Of a stretch of 64,000 nt of DNA, positions 45,078 through 55,212 are shown piece by piece; position 1 is the stretch's first letter; the number at the start of each line of letters is the position of its first letter. Under the pieces are notes generated by a model. That model was not told the DNA's origin and made no database searches. It was given only the letters and a program-made list of their open reading frames with translations. The DNA is from Xenopus tropicalis. Lineage: Eukaryota; Chordata; Amphibia; Anura; Pipidae. Made by a program: the position numbers and the translations under genes. Where the stretch lies: contig NC_030677.2 of the NCBI RefSeq assembly GCF_000004195.4, forward strand, positions 195,576,372 to 195,640,371, written 5' to 3'.

Positions 45078-46320
45078 ACATAGACAGTGATATTCTAATT
45101 TGCGCTTGGTCTTTGAAAAATGTTGCTTTTTGTTCCTTTTTGAAGTTTCAACAGCTATCTGGATGCTAGGATCCAATTTACCCTTGTACCCTAGCACCCT
45201 AGGCACTGGCATTTCTAGGGATAGCTAGGGATAATATTTTGCATATTTTCTTTGGTTTAATCAACACTTGCAAAACATGGGATCTGATTGGTTCAGCACT
45301 TGGAAGTTTCTTGAAAACATGACACCTGATTGGTGGATCTTGTAGTCAATGTAATTTAAAAAGTATGTTGCCCAGAGATAGCGGAAGCAAAAACAGAAAA
45401 GTTAGGGCAACAAAACTCGAGAAAGATAAAGTATATATAAAATGCTCCTGTAACACTAAATGATAAGGATAAAATTAAAAGGGTTGACTTTATATCTCTT
45501 CTCCTATTTTAATTACTAACCGTTGAACCTTAAATATAATAAAGTGTAAGTCTTCATAACACCTTCTCTTCCGACAGCCATCCCCTAATATAATAGCAAA
45601 TACAGATTAGAAGCCATTTTTGCAGGGATTTATTTGCTTGGCAGAAGTCTGGGTAATGAGGCAATTAACTCTCCCCAAAGTAGAGAGTGTTTTTAACTTA
45701 ATTAAAAAATAGATAAATGCATATTTATGAAGCGAGCCAATTGCAATTAGGCAGTGTTGTAGGAACATTCGGGCGCTATGTTTAACAACAGGGAAAATTG
45801 GATGAATTAATAAGAAAAACAAAGATTTTGAGCATTTCCCATTTATCATAAAATAAGTGGAATTGCAGCAATTTCTGCTTTAGCGATAAAAACAAAAATG
45901 CCCAGGTTTTGTAATATCGGCTTTACCAACTTCTGTCCTTCTTTCATGATTTTTTATCTTATGGAGCCAGACGCATCGGAGGAATTGCGGGAAGATAACA
46001 CTTAAAGGGGCTGAAGCCATTTACGAGTGCGCTTATCATTTCAGATTTAAATTAATGAACTGTCAGTGTCGGATAAAAAGAGCAATTAGCAGAGAAGCGC
46101 AATGCGAAGATCCGCGCTCTTGATTTGTCATTGATTATTTATTTGTTACACAAATTACATTTCTGCCCGGAAAGGTTCCGGTCAACGGGATTTTATTTAT
46201 AGCAACATGCGCGATGGTTTAAGCAGTTCTATAGGGATAATGAGCCCCCTCAATGGGGGAACATGCTGTGGGCCCCATAGCCCTGCCTAAAGGTAACCCA
46301 GAACCCGATATATAAGCATA
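45078..46320. other. repeat-poor segment, candidate conserved non-coding element
   Basis: From about 45600 to 46230 no repeat or open frame is recognised. The sequence is dense in TAATTA/ATTAAT-type homeodomain motifs (CAATTAACTC, TTTAAATTAATGAAC, GCAATTAGC, TTGATTTGTCATTGATTAT). Composition resembles vertebrate developmental enhancers. No exon found. This is inference from composition only. Confidence 0.3.
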
Positions 46321-47082
46321 TACCGTATATACTCGAGTATAAGCCGATCCGAATATAAGCCGAGGTACCTAATTTAACCTAAGAAAACTGGAAAAACGTA
46401 TTGACTCGAGTATAAGCCTAGGGTGGGAAATGCAGCAGCTACTGCTAAGTTTCAATAATCCAAATAAATACCAATAAAATTACCGGTACACTAATTGAGA
46501 CTGATCGTATACTGTATATTATTTACTGTACTGTACATGTTCAACTTCAAATTAATCAATAATAATTAACAGTATCACCTGTATATGCATATACCTGATC
46601 AGCATTGCTAATACTGGTAAATACTGTACTTAGGTACTTATTTTAGGTAATTATTGATTGATTGAAGTTAAACACACATAGTATGTGTTTAACTTCAATC
46701 AATTATGATTATCGGTAATTATAATTAGGACCTACCGTAGCTCTGTGTTGGAGGCCGGAATTGACATGCAGGGTGAGTGATGTCACTTCTGGGGTGGGGC
46801 AAGGGGTGAGGAAGGAGCTACTGCGGTGCGCAGAAGAGTGCACTAACAGCCGAGCAGCAGGGGCAGAAGGATCGTGTAGCAGGGGGTGCTAGAGGGTGCT
46901 CAGGAGGGACTCAAGCATAAGCCGAGGGTGACATTTTCAACACATTTTGGGTAATAAAAAACTCGGCTTATACTCGCGTATATACAGTATGCTCTGGAGA
47001 GACTCCAACATAAGCCGAGGGTGACTTTTTCAGCACATTTTGGGTACTGAAAAACTTGGCTTATACTCGAGTATATACGGTA
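46321..47082. mobile_element. TA-flanked element with TATACTCGAGTATAAGCC ends, large copy
   Basis: Starts TACCGTATATACTCGAG and ends CTCGAGTATATACGGTA. The right terminal module (AGCCGAGGGTGAC, CACATTTTGGGTA, TTATACTCG) occurs twice, at about 46919-46988 and 47011-47082. An internal hairpin GATTGAAGTTAAACACA pairs across 46660-46700. No transposase. Confidence 0.75.
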
Positions 47083-47249
47083 TACTGTATTTACTTATGT
47101 GTGTTGGCTTGAAATGTATCTATGACCATAAATCACTATGTTGTACATACAGGAACAAGCTGACTCAATAAGAGGCATGCCAATAGCACACCCATAGGAC
47201 ATAATAGAAAAAGAAAAAAAGTTCATTTCCCCTGAAAAAATTAAGGTAT

Positions 47250-47482
47250 GCGATTTGTTACATAGAAACCTGTTATCCCGAAAGTTCCAAATTATGGGAA
47301 AGCCATCTCCCATAGACTCTATTTTAAGCACATAACTCTGATTTTATTTTTTTTCTCTGTAATAATAACACAGTACCTTGTACTTAAGGTAAGGAGATTT
47401 ATAATTTGGAAAGATACCCTATCCCAAAAACCACAGGTCCCGAGCATTCTGCATAACAGATCCCATACCTGTATACATATCT
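47250..47482 (+). mobile_element. mariner-like MITE without tandem amplification
   Basis: It has the ends of copies A-C (GAAACCTGTTATCC..., GATCCCATACCTGTA) but only one interior unit (CTCTGTAATAATAACACAGTA, TTGTACTTAAGG). It represents the unamplified form of the 112-bp repeat carriers. Confidence 0.8.
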
Positions 47483-48256
47483 TGGCTTTTTATGTTTTTC
47501 AGTGGCTTTCCTGAATGCCAGTATGTTCTATAGATGATACAACCTAACCAGTCTTACCCAGCTGGTTTCCCAATGTGCCCAAGGTTAGCCTGTATAAACA
47601 TACTGTGGCAAGGTCACTATCAGGGTACCTGGGAAACCCATAGTGGAGCTTACTTATCTCCCAGGTTCCTAACAGATTGGTTCCAAGACTGCCAGTTCAA
47701 ATACCCAACAAAATGTGACACAGGTAATCAGTGTAAATGCACTCACATAGTTGAATAAGTGGTCCAGGTAAACCAGCTGTAGACCCTCAGCTCAGGGAGT
47801 GGAAAACAACGGCAGTAGAAGAGGGGTATAAATGCACACAGGGATTTTACAAGAGCCACTTAAATAAAAGTAAAAATCTCTTTTGAAAGTTATATTAAAA
47901 AGATACACATCTCCATTTCCCCTATGTGTTTCATTGGCAAATGGCACTTGGTCATAGGCACTGTGGTGGGGTCAGGATACTGTTGGTTCTGGGACTGCCA
48001 ATCCAGCCCGGGTGTTTTATGTTCCCCTGAGACCCCTAAGGTGCTTAATTAAAAAGGCAGCTCAAGCTACAATGGAGAGCCCCAGTCTGGGAGAAAAAAG
48101 GACTTTGGAATAGCACATATTTGGATTTTTGTTTTGAAATACGCTATTTGAGATACAGGCGTTAAGCTTACTCCTTGTTAGTAAAAAAGTCTGAATGGTG
48201 TTAGCTAGAAGCCCATTACGAGGCAAGGATTTTATTTGTTTTGAGCTGTTTTTCTG
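47483..48256. other. intergenic, nothing recognised
   Basis: No exon or repeat recognised; a possible old repeat lies near 47930-48120. Confidence 0.35.
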
Positions 48257-48775
48257 TTAAAGGGATTCTGTCATTATTTCTATGGTATAGTTTTTATTAT
48301 TCTGTTACACTGTTCACATTGCAAATTATTGATTCTACCATTTAACCTTTTATTCTTGCACTAATAAATTTATTTTTTTAGCTGTAATATTGGTGTGTAG
48401 GCGCCATCTCAGTGCATTGTGCCTGAGTCTGAGCTTTCAGAAGGAGCCAGCGCTACACATTAGAACTGCTTTCAGGTATCCTATTATTTCTACTCAGTGT
48501 AACTAAAGGAGTCATGACTTGGCTGAGCCAGATTCCAACTTGCAGCGCAGCAGTAGAGTGTGACTGAAGTTTAGCAGAGCACAAGTCACATGACTGAGGA
48601 TACCTGTAAAACTAAGAATAAATCTAGCCTCAAAATTAAACTTTAACATTTTTTTTTTTAAAGTTTTTGCTCTTTTGAAAAACAGATTACAATGCAGGAT
48701 TCTGCTGGAGAAGTTCTATTAACTGATGGGTTTTGGAAAAAAACATGTTTTCCCATGACAGAATCTGTCTGAAAG
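48257..48775 (+). mobile_element. Kolobok/T2-type MITE (AAAGGGATTCTGTCAT family)
   Basis: Starts TTAAAGGGATTCTGTCAT and ends ATGACAGAATCTGTCTGAAA, an inverted pair. Interior TGTAATATTGGTGTGTAGGC and GGCGCCATCTCAGTGCATTG. The final TTAA has mutated. Confidence 0.78.
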
Positions 48776-49458
48776 TTACTCTGTTTTTGTGAGTTAGTGC
48801 TGTGGGCTGCTTTTCCCCCAGAAATCTGATCCCAGCCCCTAACCCCTGACAGTTCTTACATACATAAGTGACAGACAGGTAGCCTAGTTCTTGTTAAATT
48901 GTGCACTATATTTATTACATAGCAAAGTTTGGCGCTGAGCTGTTTTCCCAGCAAAACTATAGCTTTCTACAGTTCTGGCAGCAGGATCCATCTTCAAATA
49001 ACATTGCTTTGTAATGGAAATACCAGAGTAAGGAGAACTCAGCTGGATCACAAGCAGCAGGAGCAGAAAGAATCGCAGCTTTCGTTTCTCCAGAAGTAAT
49101 GATAGGGAACCGGAGGAGAGAATATCTCGCGGCAGGGTACATTCACCGTTGATTTAGCAGCAGGTTGTGTATAAGATGCTTTTCCCCTGAGCAATCAGCA
49201 CTCACAATGCAGAAGCTATTACGCACTGATCAAGAGACTCAGCAGCGGTGTTTGCTCAAGAATCAGCTTTCTCTGGCGATCTCAGTGGGCCCTGGCCGTC
49301 TGTTTAATTATAAAACTATATTTATTGTCCTCTATAGCAGCAAAGAAAATCAAAAGTTGAATTAGGGACATGAGCAGCACATCTATTGGCGAGGGGGTTA
49401 GGGGGGCTGCCAGAGTCCCAGGGCCACATGATAGACTGAGCTGCTATCTTAAGAATTC
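48776..49458. other. intergenic, nothing recognised
   Basis: Unique-looking with mild GC rise near 49050-49300. A 66-codon open frame has no recognised similarity. Confidence 0.35.
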
Positions 49459-49990
49459 TTAAAGGGATACTGTCATGATTTTTATGGTATTTTTTTATTA
49501 CTTTTATTTCTAAATTACACTCTTTACATAGCAAATAATTTACTCTGCCATTTAACATTTTATTCTTGAACCAACAAATGTATTTTTAGCTGTAATATTG
49601 GTGTGTAGGCGCCATCTCAGTGCATTGTGCCTGAGTCTGAGCTTTCAGCCAGCGCTACACATTAGAACTGCTTTCAGCTAACCTATTGTTTCTCCTACTC
49701 CCATGTAACTGGAGGAGTCCCAAGCCGGACTTGGATTTCTTACTATTGAGTGCTATTCTGATACCTACTGGGAGCTGCTCTCTTGCTCCCTTCCCATTGT
49801 TCTGCTCATCGGCTGCTGAGGGTGAGGGGGGGGGATATCACTCCAACTTGCAGCGCAGCAGTAAAGTGTGCCTGAGTCTGAGCTTTCAGAAGGAGCCAGC
49901 GCTACACATTAGAACTGCTTTCAGCTAACCTATTGTTTCTCCTACTCCCATGTAACTGGAGGAGTCCCAAGCCAGACTTTTTTTTGCTCT
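49459..49990 (+). mobile_element. Kolobok/T2-type MITE with internal duplication
   Basis: Starts TTAAAGGGATACTGTCATG, sister of 48257-48775. A segment of about 100 bp from TGCCTGAGTCTGAGCTTTCA to GGAGGAGTCCCAAGCC occurs twice, at about 49629-49727 and 49869-49975. The right end is truncated after a T run. Confidence 0.78.
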
Positions 49991-50575
49991 TGTAGCATCC
50001 CAGTATAGTCATGGATCTGCTCCCGTAGCTGTTGGTCAATGGCAGCACACTTGGGGCTCTATTTCAGTAAGTACAGACTGTTTATCATGCCCGCAGGTAT
50101 TTCTGTCGCAAATTTCTTGGGGCGGTCGGTTCTCTCTCCAGAGAAAACTTCTTTAGGGTGGGGAAAAAAAATTAGCCTGGTTGTGAAAAAGAAATATAGA
50201 TGTGCCTCCCCACTCCTTGAAAGTATTCTGCAAATACCAAACAGATTAATATTGCATTCTGTAAGGAATATTCTACTACATCATACAAGTTAGGGTCCAG
50301 AAGAGAGCCAATCAGTGGAGGAAAACTGCCATGCCTGGGTAGAACTAGGCAGGAGGGGGGGGGCAATTAAATCTTTGTCCAGGGCCTGGAGATGGTTAGC
50401 TTGATTATTAGCAAGCCCACTGGGGCTCTGCCCCAGGGGCCCCCACACCCCACAAGGTGCCCCCAGCTGCCAACTGCTGCCCACACATCCAATATAGCTG
50501 CACCCGTGCCCCCCCCCCCAAGCTCTCTCCGATGCAAGTAAGAGTGGAGGAGTGTGGAGGTGGCATACTCTAGGC
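49991..50575. other. intergenic with GC-rich hAT-like remnants
   Basis: About 50345-50520 has GGGGCTCTGCCCCAGGGGCC and CACACCCCACAAGGTGCCCC, similar in style to 22648-22903, without clear ends. A C run is near 50509-50519. No gene seen. Confidence 0.35.
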
Positions 50576-50674
50576 CAGAGATCCCCAACCAGTGGCTCAG
50601 GGCAACATGTTGCTCACCGACCCCTTGGATGTTGCTCTCAGTGCCCCCAAACCAGGGAGTTATTTTTGAATTCT
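50576..50674. mobile_element. hAT MITE, left fragment
   Basis: CAGAGATCCCCAACCAGTGG and TTGGATGTTGCTC match the 37122 family. The copy stops after about 100 bp, exactly where a truncated TA-type element begins. Confidence 0.75.
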
Positions 50675-50972
50675 GTAAGTGGAGAAGAGGGTCAACAAAA
50701 ACAATATGAGTACTACCCCATGCTCATTGCGCATTGGCAAACTGGCGGCAGTCCCGATCCCGGAGGACACGTAAGGGGAAATAAGTATTGCGACTGGGAG
50801 CGGGCCAGGGCACTGGAGGGTCTGGTTGCGGGTGGCCTAATTTGCACACAAAGGACAGAGGGTGCTAGTCTGGAGGGACCCATGGCACCCAACTCGAATA
50901 TAAGCTGAGGATGACTTTTTCAGCACATTGTGGGTGCTGAAAAACTAGGCTTAAACTCGAGTATATACAGTA
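50675..50972. mobile_element. TATACTCGAG-ended element, truncated copy
   Basis: Matches the complement of 30476-30780 (GTGGAGAAGAGGGTCAACAA, CATGCTCATTGCGCATTGGC). It ends AAACTCGAGTATATACAGTA. The other half is absent. Confidence 0.78.
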
Positions 50973-52220
50973 CTTGCCTATATATACACCAAGTAACATT
51001 GCGCCAATCCAGTTTGTTCCCATGAATTGCATGTAAGTGCGCCGATTAATGCAAGCAAACAATAATTTCAGGGTTCCCACTCTGGGCAGTGTCAATAAGC
51101 GCCGCAAACTTGAGCCTAAAGTATCACTCACCGACATCATTTAAACAGCTCGCACCAGAAACTACACAAGCCCTACACTGAAAATTTTCAGCAGATTCAT
51201 CAAAATGCACAAGCACAATTGCACCCGTGTTTATACATTGTGCACAATTGCACCAAGCGCACTTTCACATGTGGTCCCTGGCAGGCCCGGGTTTGTGGAA
51301 AAGCCACAAAGGCCCAGGCCTAGGGCGGCACAAATTGAGGGGCATGCCACCCCGCCGCACCAAAATGTTAAAGTTTTACTCGCATATGGAGCAATGGGGA
51401 CCTCTGTGCATGCGTGAGGGGGGGTGCAAGCGCGTGCCGTTCGGGGTTGGGGGGGACACCGGACAGGGGGCGGCCTTGGGGTGCCCGGCTTTCAAATCCA
51501 GCCTTGGTCCCTGGACTATGGAAAAATTCTATATTTGGTGTAAAACAAGGTGAATTGTGGCCGAAATGTCCCATTGCACACTGCACTTGCTTCGTAAATT
51601 AACCCTATTATATTTAGGTCTTTAGTCACTAATTGCACAAAATAGAGAAACCTTTGTACATATATTCTCAGGCATTGCTGCACAAATCGTGTTTTGCTAA
51701 CATAAAGGTGCATATATTGATGGATTGTTATCTGGAAGTGATGTTACATGCCCTTTATTCAAAGTGTAAGAAGCAAAAATGGCTTTATGCGCACGGCGAG
51801 CTATAATCCATCTAAATCAATGCAACAACAACCAAAAAAAATCTCTGTCTTCATGGGAGAATAAATCATAATGTCCCTTCCAGCAGCTGGGATGGAAGGA
51901 GAAAAGGTGATTACCAAGGCATCTGCTAGAATGATGATGTGCCCTGTAATTACCTGTCAGACAATGGAAATCTGCTAAAGGGCACCCAGCCCCTGCCATT
52001 AGCATCCCCTCTAGGTGGCAACGATTCTACTTGTACCTCCAACATTGCTGCCTGAGATTTCCATGTGGTCAGTTGGTTATCCAGCAAACCATGTGCTTGA
52101 AGCCAAAAAAGGATGATTTCATATAAAAAAGATTTTAGGGCCCTTCAGCAACAAACTTGAGGTCTTAAGAATAAAAACTTTAGAAAGAAATGTAAATTTT
52201 CCTGAATAGAATGTGATGTT
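50973..52220. other. older repeat split by a hAT MITE, then unique DNA
   Basis: 51175-51610 (GCACAATTGCACCCGTG, GTGCACAATTGCACC, GGTGAATTGTGGCC) is a dispersed repeat interrupted at 51281-51505. 51720-52200 shows no gene or recognised repeat. Confidence 0.4.
51281..51505. mobile_element. hAT-type MITE, 225 bp
   Basis: Starts GCAGGCCCGGGTTTG and ends TTTCAAATCCAGCCTT, flanked by perfect GGTCCCTG at 51273-51280 and 51506-51513. The 8-bp duplication supports hAT. GC-rich, and the source of several spurious open frames. Confidence 0.82.
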
Positions 52221-52267
52221 GTTAGTGGTGTACTGCAGGGGTCTGTTCTTGGCCCTTTGCTTTTTAA

Positions 52268-52539
52268 GAGATATAGATGTAGAAAGTCTAGGACTTACCA
52301 GTAAAAGAGTTGAGTTTTGGTGCCAAGCCACAAGCTAACCGATTTCACAGAAATGATCAGAAACCCAATTACTCCAACATGACAGTTTCATTTAAGATAA
52401 AAATCTATTTTTATTGAAATAGTACATGTCAATAAAAGAGCCTTATGCATTTCATACCTTTGGCACTTAATCATAGGCCTACAATTAAGTGCTGTGAGGT
52501 ATGAAACGCATAAGGCTCTTTTATAGGCATGTCATTTTT
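52268..52539. mobile_element. foldback insertion in the LINE, 272 bp
   Basis: It separates two adjacent LINE motifs and is flanked by TTGCTTTTTAA and TTGCTTTTAA, a target duplication of about 10 bp. A 46-bp hairpin (52425-52470 against 52484-52531) carries GGTATGAAACGCATAAGGCT, related to the palindrome at 53989. Confidence 0.78.
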
Positions 52540-52957
52540 TTGCTTTTAACTTGTTTATCAATGACCTGGAGGCGGGAGCGATTCGACAAAACTGGAAAAC
52601 TGGGCAGCACATTGGAACATTAGGTTCAGTGTTGATAAGTGCAAAATTATGCACTTTGGTAGAAATAATATAAATGTGAGTTATACACTAAATGGTGGCG
52701 TGTTGGGGGGATCCTTAACTGAAAAGGATCTGGGGGTTTTTATAGATAACAAGTTGTCTAATTCCAGGCAGTGTCATTCTGTGGCTACTAAAGCAAATAA
52801 AGTGCTGTCTTGTATAAAAAGGGCATTGACTCAAGGGATGAAACATAATTTTGCCTCTTTATAGGTCCCTGGTAAGGCCTCACCTTGAGTATGTGGGGGC
52901 AGTTTTGGGCTCCAGTCCTTAAGAAGGATATTAATGAGCTGGAGAGAGTGCAGAGAC

Positions 52958-53238
52958 TAGTGTCGGACAAGCCCCCCGGATACCAGGAAAACTCCCGGGT
53001 GGGCCCAGGTGTCAGTGGGCCCTCCTGCTCCTGACCAGTTGGCCTGTCTCATGGTCATTCCCTATTTCTGTATGGGAACAAAGAGGAGAAATAGATGGAA
53101 GAAGAGATGCTAGCATGTAAATAAAAGAGACTAGGAGAATAAAGAGGTTGGGTGAAGAAAGGAGGAAAAATAGTTTTGAGAGTGGGCCCTTGGGTCTAAG
53201 GTTTTCTGGTGGGCCCCTGAGGTCCCAGTCCGACACTG
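52958..53238. mobile_element. hAT MITE inserted in the LINE
   Basis: Starts TAGTGTCGGAC and ends GTCCGACACTG. The 8-bp duplication GCAGAGAC is perfect (52950-52957, 53239-53246) and removing the element restores the LINE reading GTGCAGAGACTGCAAC. Inverted relative to the 44178 copy. Confidence 0.92.
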
Positions 53239-53873
53239 GCAGAGACTGCAACTAAACTGGTAAAGGGGATGGAAGGGTTAAACTATGAGGTTAGACTGTC
53301 AGGGTTGGGGTTGTTTTCTCTGGAAAAGAGGCGCTTGCGAGGGGACATGATTACTCTGTACAAGTACATTAGAGGGGATTATAGGCAGATGGGGGATGTT
53401 CTTTTTTCCCATAAAAAATATCAGCGCACCAGAGGCCCCCCCTTTAGATTAGAGGAATGGAGCTTTCAAATAAAGCAGCATAGGGGGTTCCACATAGTGA
53501 AGGCAGTGAGGTTGGGGAATGCCCTGCCAGGTAATCATGTGATGCGGCTTGGATGATTTCTTGAACAACCATAATACAAGGCTATTGTGAGCTATAATTA
53601 GTATCTGTATATATTGTGTATATGTGCACTGGGGTTCGTTTGTAGGGATTGAACTTGATGGACTTTTGTCTCATTTTAACCCAACTTAACTATGTAACTA
53701 TGAATGTACTATATAAATAATTCAACAACAAAATAATATTATCTTAATTTGAGCAATAGGGCAATGATTTACAGTTGTTACCTCAAATATTAGATGCTGT
53801 TCCTAGCTCAAAATCCAGGCTTATCCTATAAAATGGATCATCACGCTCCAGAATTAGGTAAGAGGATTTTGAA

Positions 53874-54658
53874 TCAAAAACAAACCAAAAGGTAATCACA
53901 CAAAGTAGAGTATGGGAATATCTCTTACCCACAGTTATGGTGGGTCCAGGTGCTCATGCCCCAGACCTCTCAGCATAGGGAGCCATCATGGGAAAATCAA
54001 ACTTGGAAAAGGCAGGCACTCCGGATTTTTTTGACAAAGTTGAGAAATGCACCAACAAAAGTAGTTTACATTAAAAATGTATAAATTTTATTGGATCCAT
54101 ATGTAAAAACAAGAAGCCTTACGCGTTTCGTACCATGAGGTACTTAATCATAGGCTGGAAACATTATGCACAGTACACATTATTTAAAGGCAAATTGACC
54201 AATAGAAAGGATCATACAATTAATCAATCAGACGAGTAGGTCTTATGGCTAGGGATCGGGAGTAAAAAGTCATAAATTCACATAAGGATACAATAAACAA
54301 TATATATGTTGAATTAAATATAAGTTATATTTAATTCAACATATATATTGTTTATTGTATCCTTATGTGAATTTATGACTTTTTACTCCCGATCCCTAGC
54401 CATAAGACCTACTCGTCTGATTGGTTAATTGTATGATCCTTTCTATTGGTCAATTTGCCTTTAAATAATGTGTACTGTGCATAATGTTTCCAGCCTATGA
54501 TTAAGTACCTCATGGTACGAAACGCGTAAGGCTTCTTGTTTTTACATATGGATCCAATAAAATTTATACATTTTTAATGTAAACTACTTTTGTTGCTGCA
54601 TTTCTCAACTTTGTCGAAAAAATCCGGAGTGCCTGCCTTTTCCAAGTTTGATTTTCCC
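53874..54658. mobile_element. 785-bp insertion carrying a 671-bp near-perfect palindrome
   Basis: AAGAGGATTTTGAA occurs at 53860-53873 and 54659-54672, a 14-bp direct repeat that looks like a target duplication. Inside are about 115 bp of single sequence, then two arms of 334 bp (53989-54322 and 54326-54659) around a 3-bp centre. By eye the arms differ at about three positions. Landmarks in each arm: GGTACGAAACGCGTAAGGC and ATGATTAAGTACC. No coding content. Confidence 0.9.
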
Positions 54659-54904
54659 AAGAGGATTTTGAAACCCAGAAAGTGAAGCTTTTGATCAGTT
54701 ACGGCTCAGTAAACATCAGAAAAAAAAGAAAGAAAAAGAAATAAAGGGGAAAGGAAGCACTGATATAGGAACACCCATCATAGCAAGCATTACCTTACAG
54801 ACATTTTGTCCAGGCCCCTTTGTGTTCAGGCCTCTTTAGTTTGTAACAAGAGGTACTAATACATAAAATTTTGTCATTACAGAAACCCTGAGCTGAGACT
54901 AAAC

Positions 54905-55212
54905 CAGGGATCCCCAACCAGTAGCTCACGAGCAACATGTTGCTCCCCAACCCCTTGGATGTTGCTCCCAGTGGCCTCAAAGCAGCTGCTTATTTTTTGA
55001 ATACTTGGCTTGGGGGCAAGTTTTGGTTGCAAAAAACCCAGCGTAAAGCCAAACAGGGTCTTCTATAGGCTGCCAGTCCACATAGGGGCTACCAAATAGC
55101 CAATCATAGCCCTTATTTGGCACCTCCAGGTACCTTTTTCCTGCTTTTGTTGCTCTCCAACTCTTTTTACATTCAAATATTGCTCAAGAGTAAAAAAGGT
55201 TGGGGACCCCTG
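54905..55212. mobile_element. hAT MITE with perfect target duplication, 308 bp
   Basis: Starts CAGGGATCCCCAACCAGTAG and ends GGTTGGGGACCCCTG; GACTAAAC is perfect on both sides (54897-54904, 55213-55220). It is the best-preserved member of its family here. Confidence 0.93.

Larger units (their letters stand above)
52221..53702 (+). pseudogene. CR1-like LINE, 5'-truncated, with two nested insertions
   Basis: LINE segments are 52221-52267, 52540-52957 and 53239-53702. The first encodes GVLQGSVLGPLLF, a reverse-transcriptase motif of CR1/jockey-type LINEs. The second resumes LFINDLE and later KVMHFGRNN, LGVFIDNKLS and RPHLEYV. The third gives RLSGLGLFSLEKRRLRGDM, LYKYIRGDY and QRTRGPPFRLEEW, then the 3' UTR ending AACTTAACTATGTAACTATG. 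Frames are broken by shifts and stops. It lacks the 41-bp unit, so it is another subfamily than the copy at 5992-17745. Confidence 0.88.

Noticed and set aside
45600..46230. First exon of a neighbouring gene such as PLCXD3
   Set aside because: No open frame matching that family was found on either strand; only compositional evidence for a regulatory element.
50552..50908. 118-codon plus-strand open frame
   Set aside because: It crosses the junction of two truncated transposons (50576-50972).
52649..52864. Independent small gene encoding MHFGRNN...
   Set aside because: It is the reverse-transcriptase downstream region of the CR1-like LINE and is in register with the other LINE pieces.
53974..54672. 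Assembly artefact from a reverse-complemented duplicate
   Set aside because: Not fully excluded, but the 14-bp flanking direct repeat, the unpaired 115 bp and the few arm differences fit a real insertion better.
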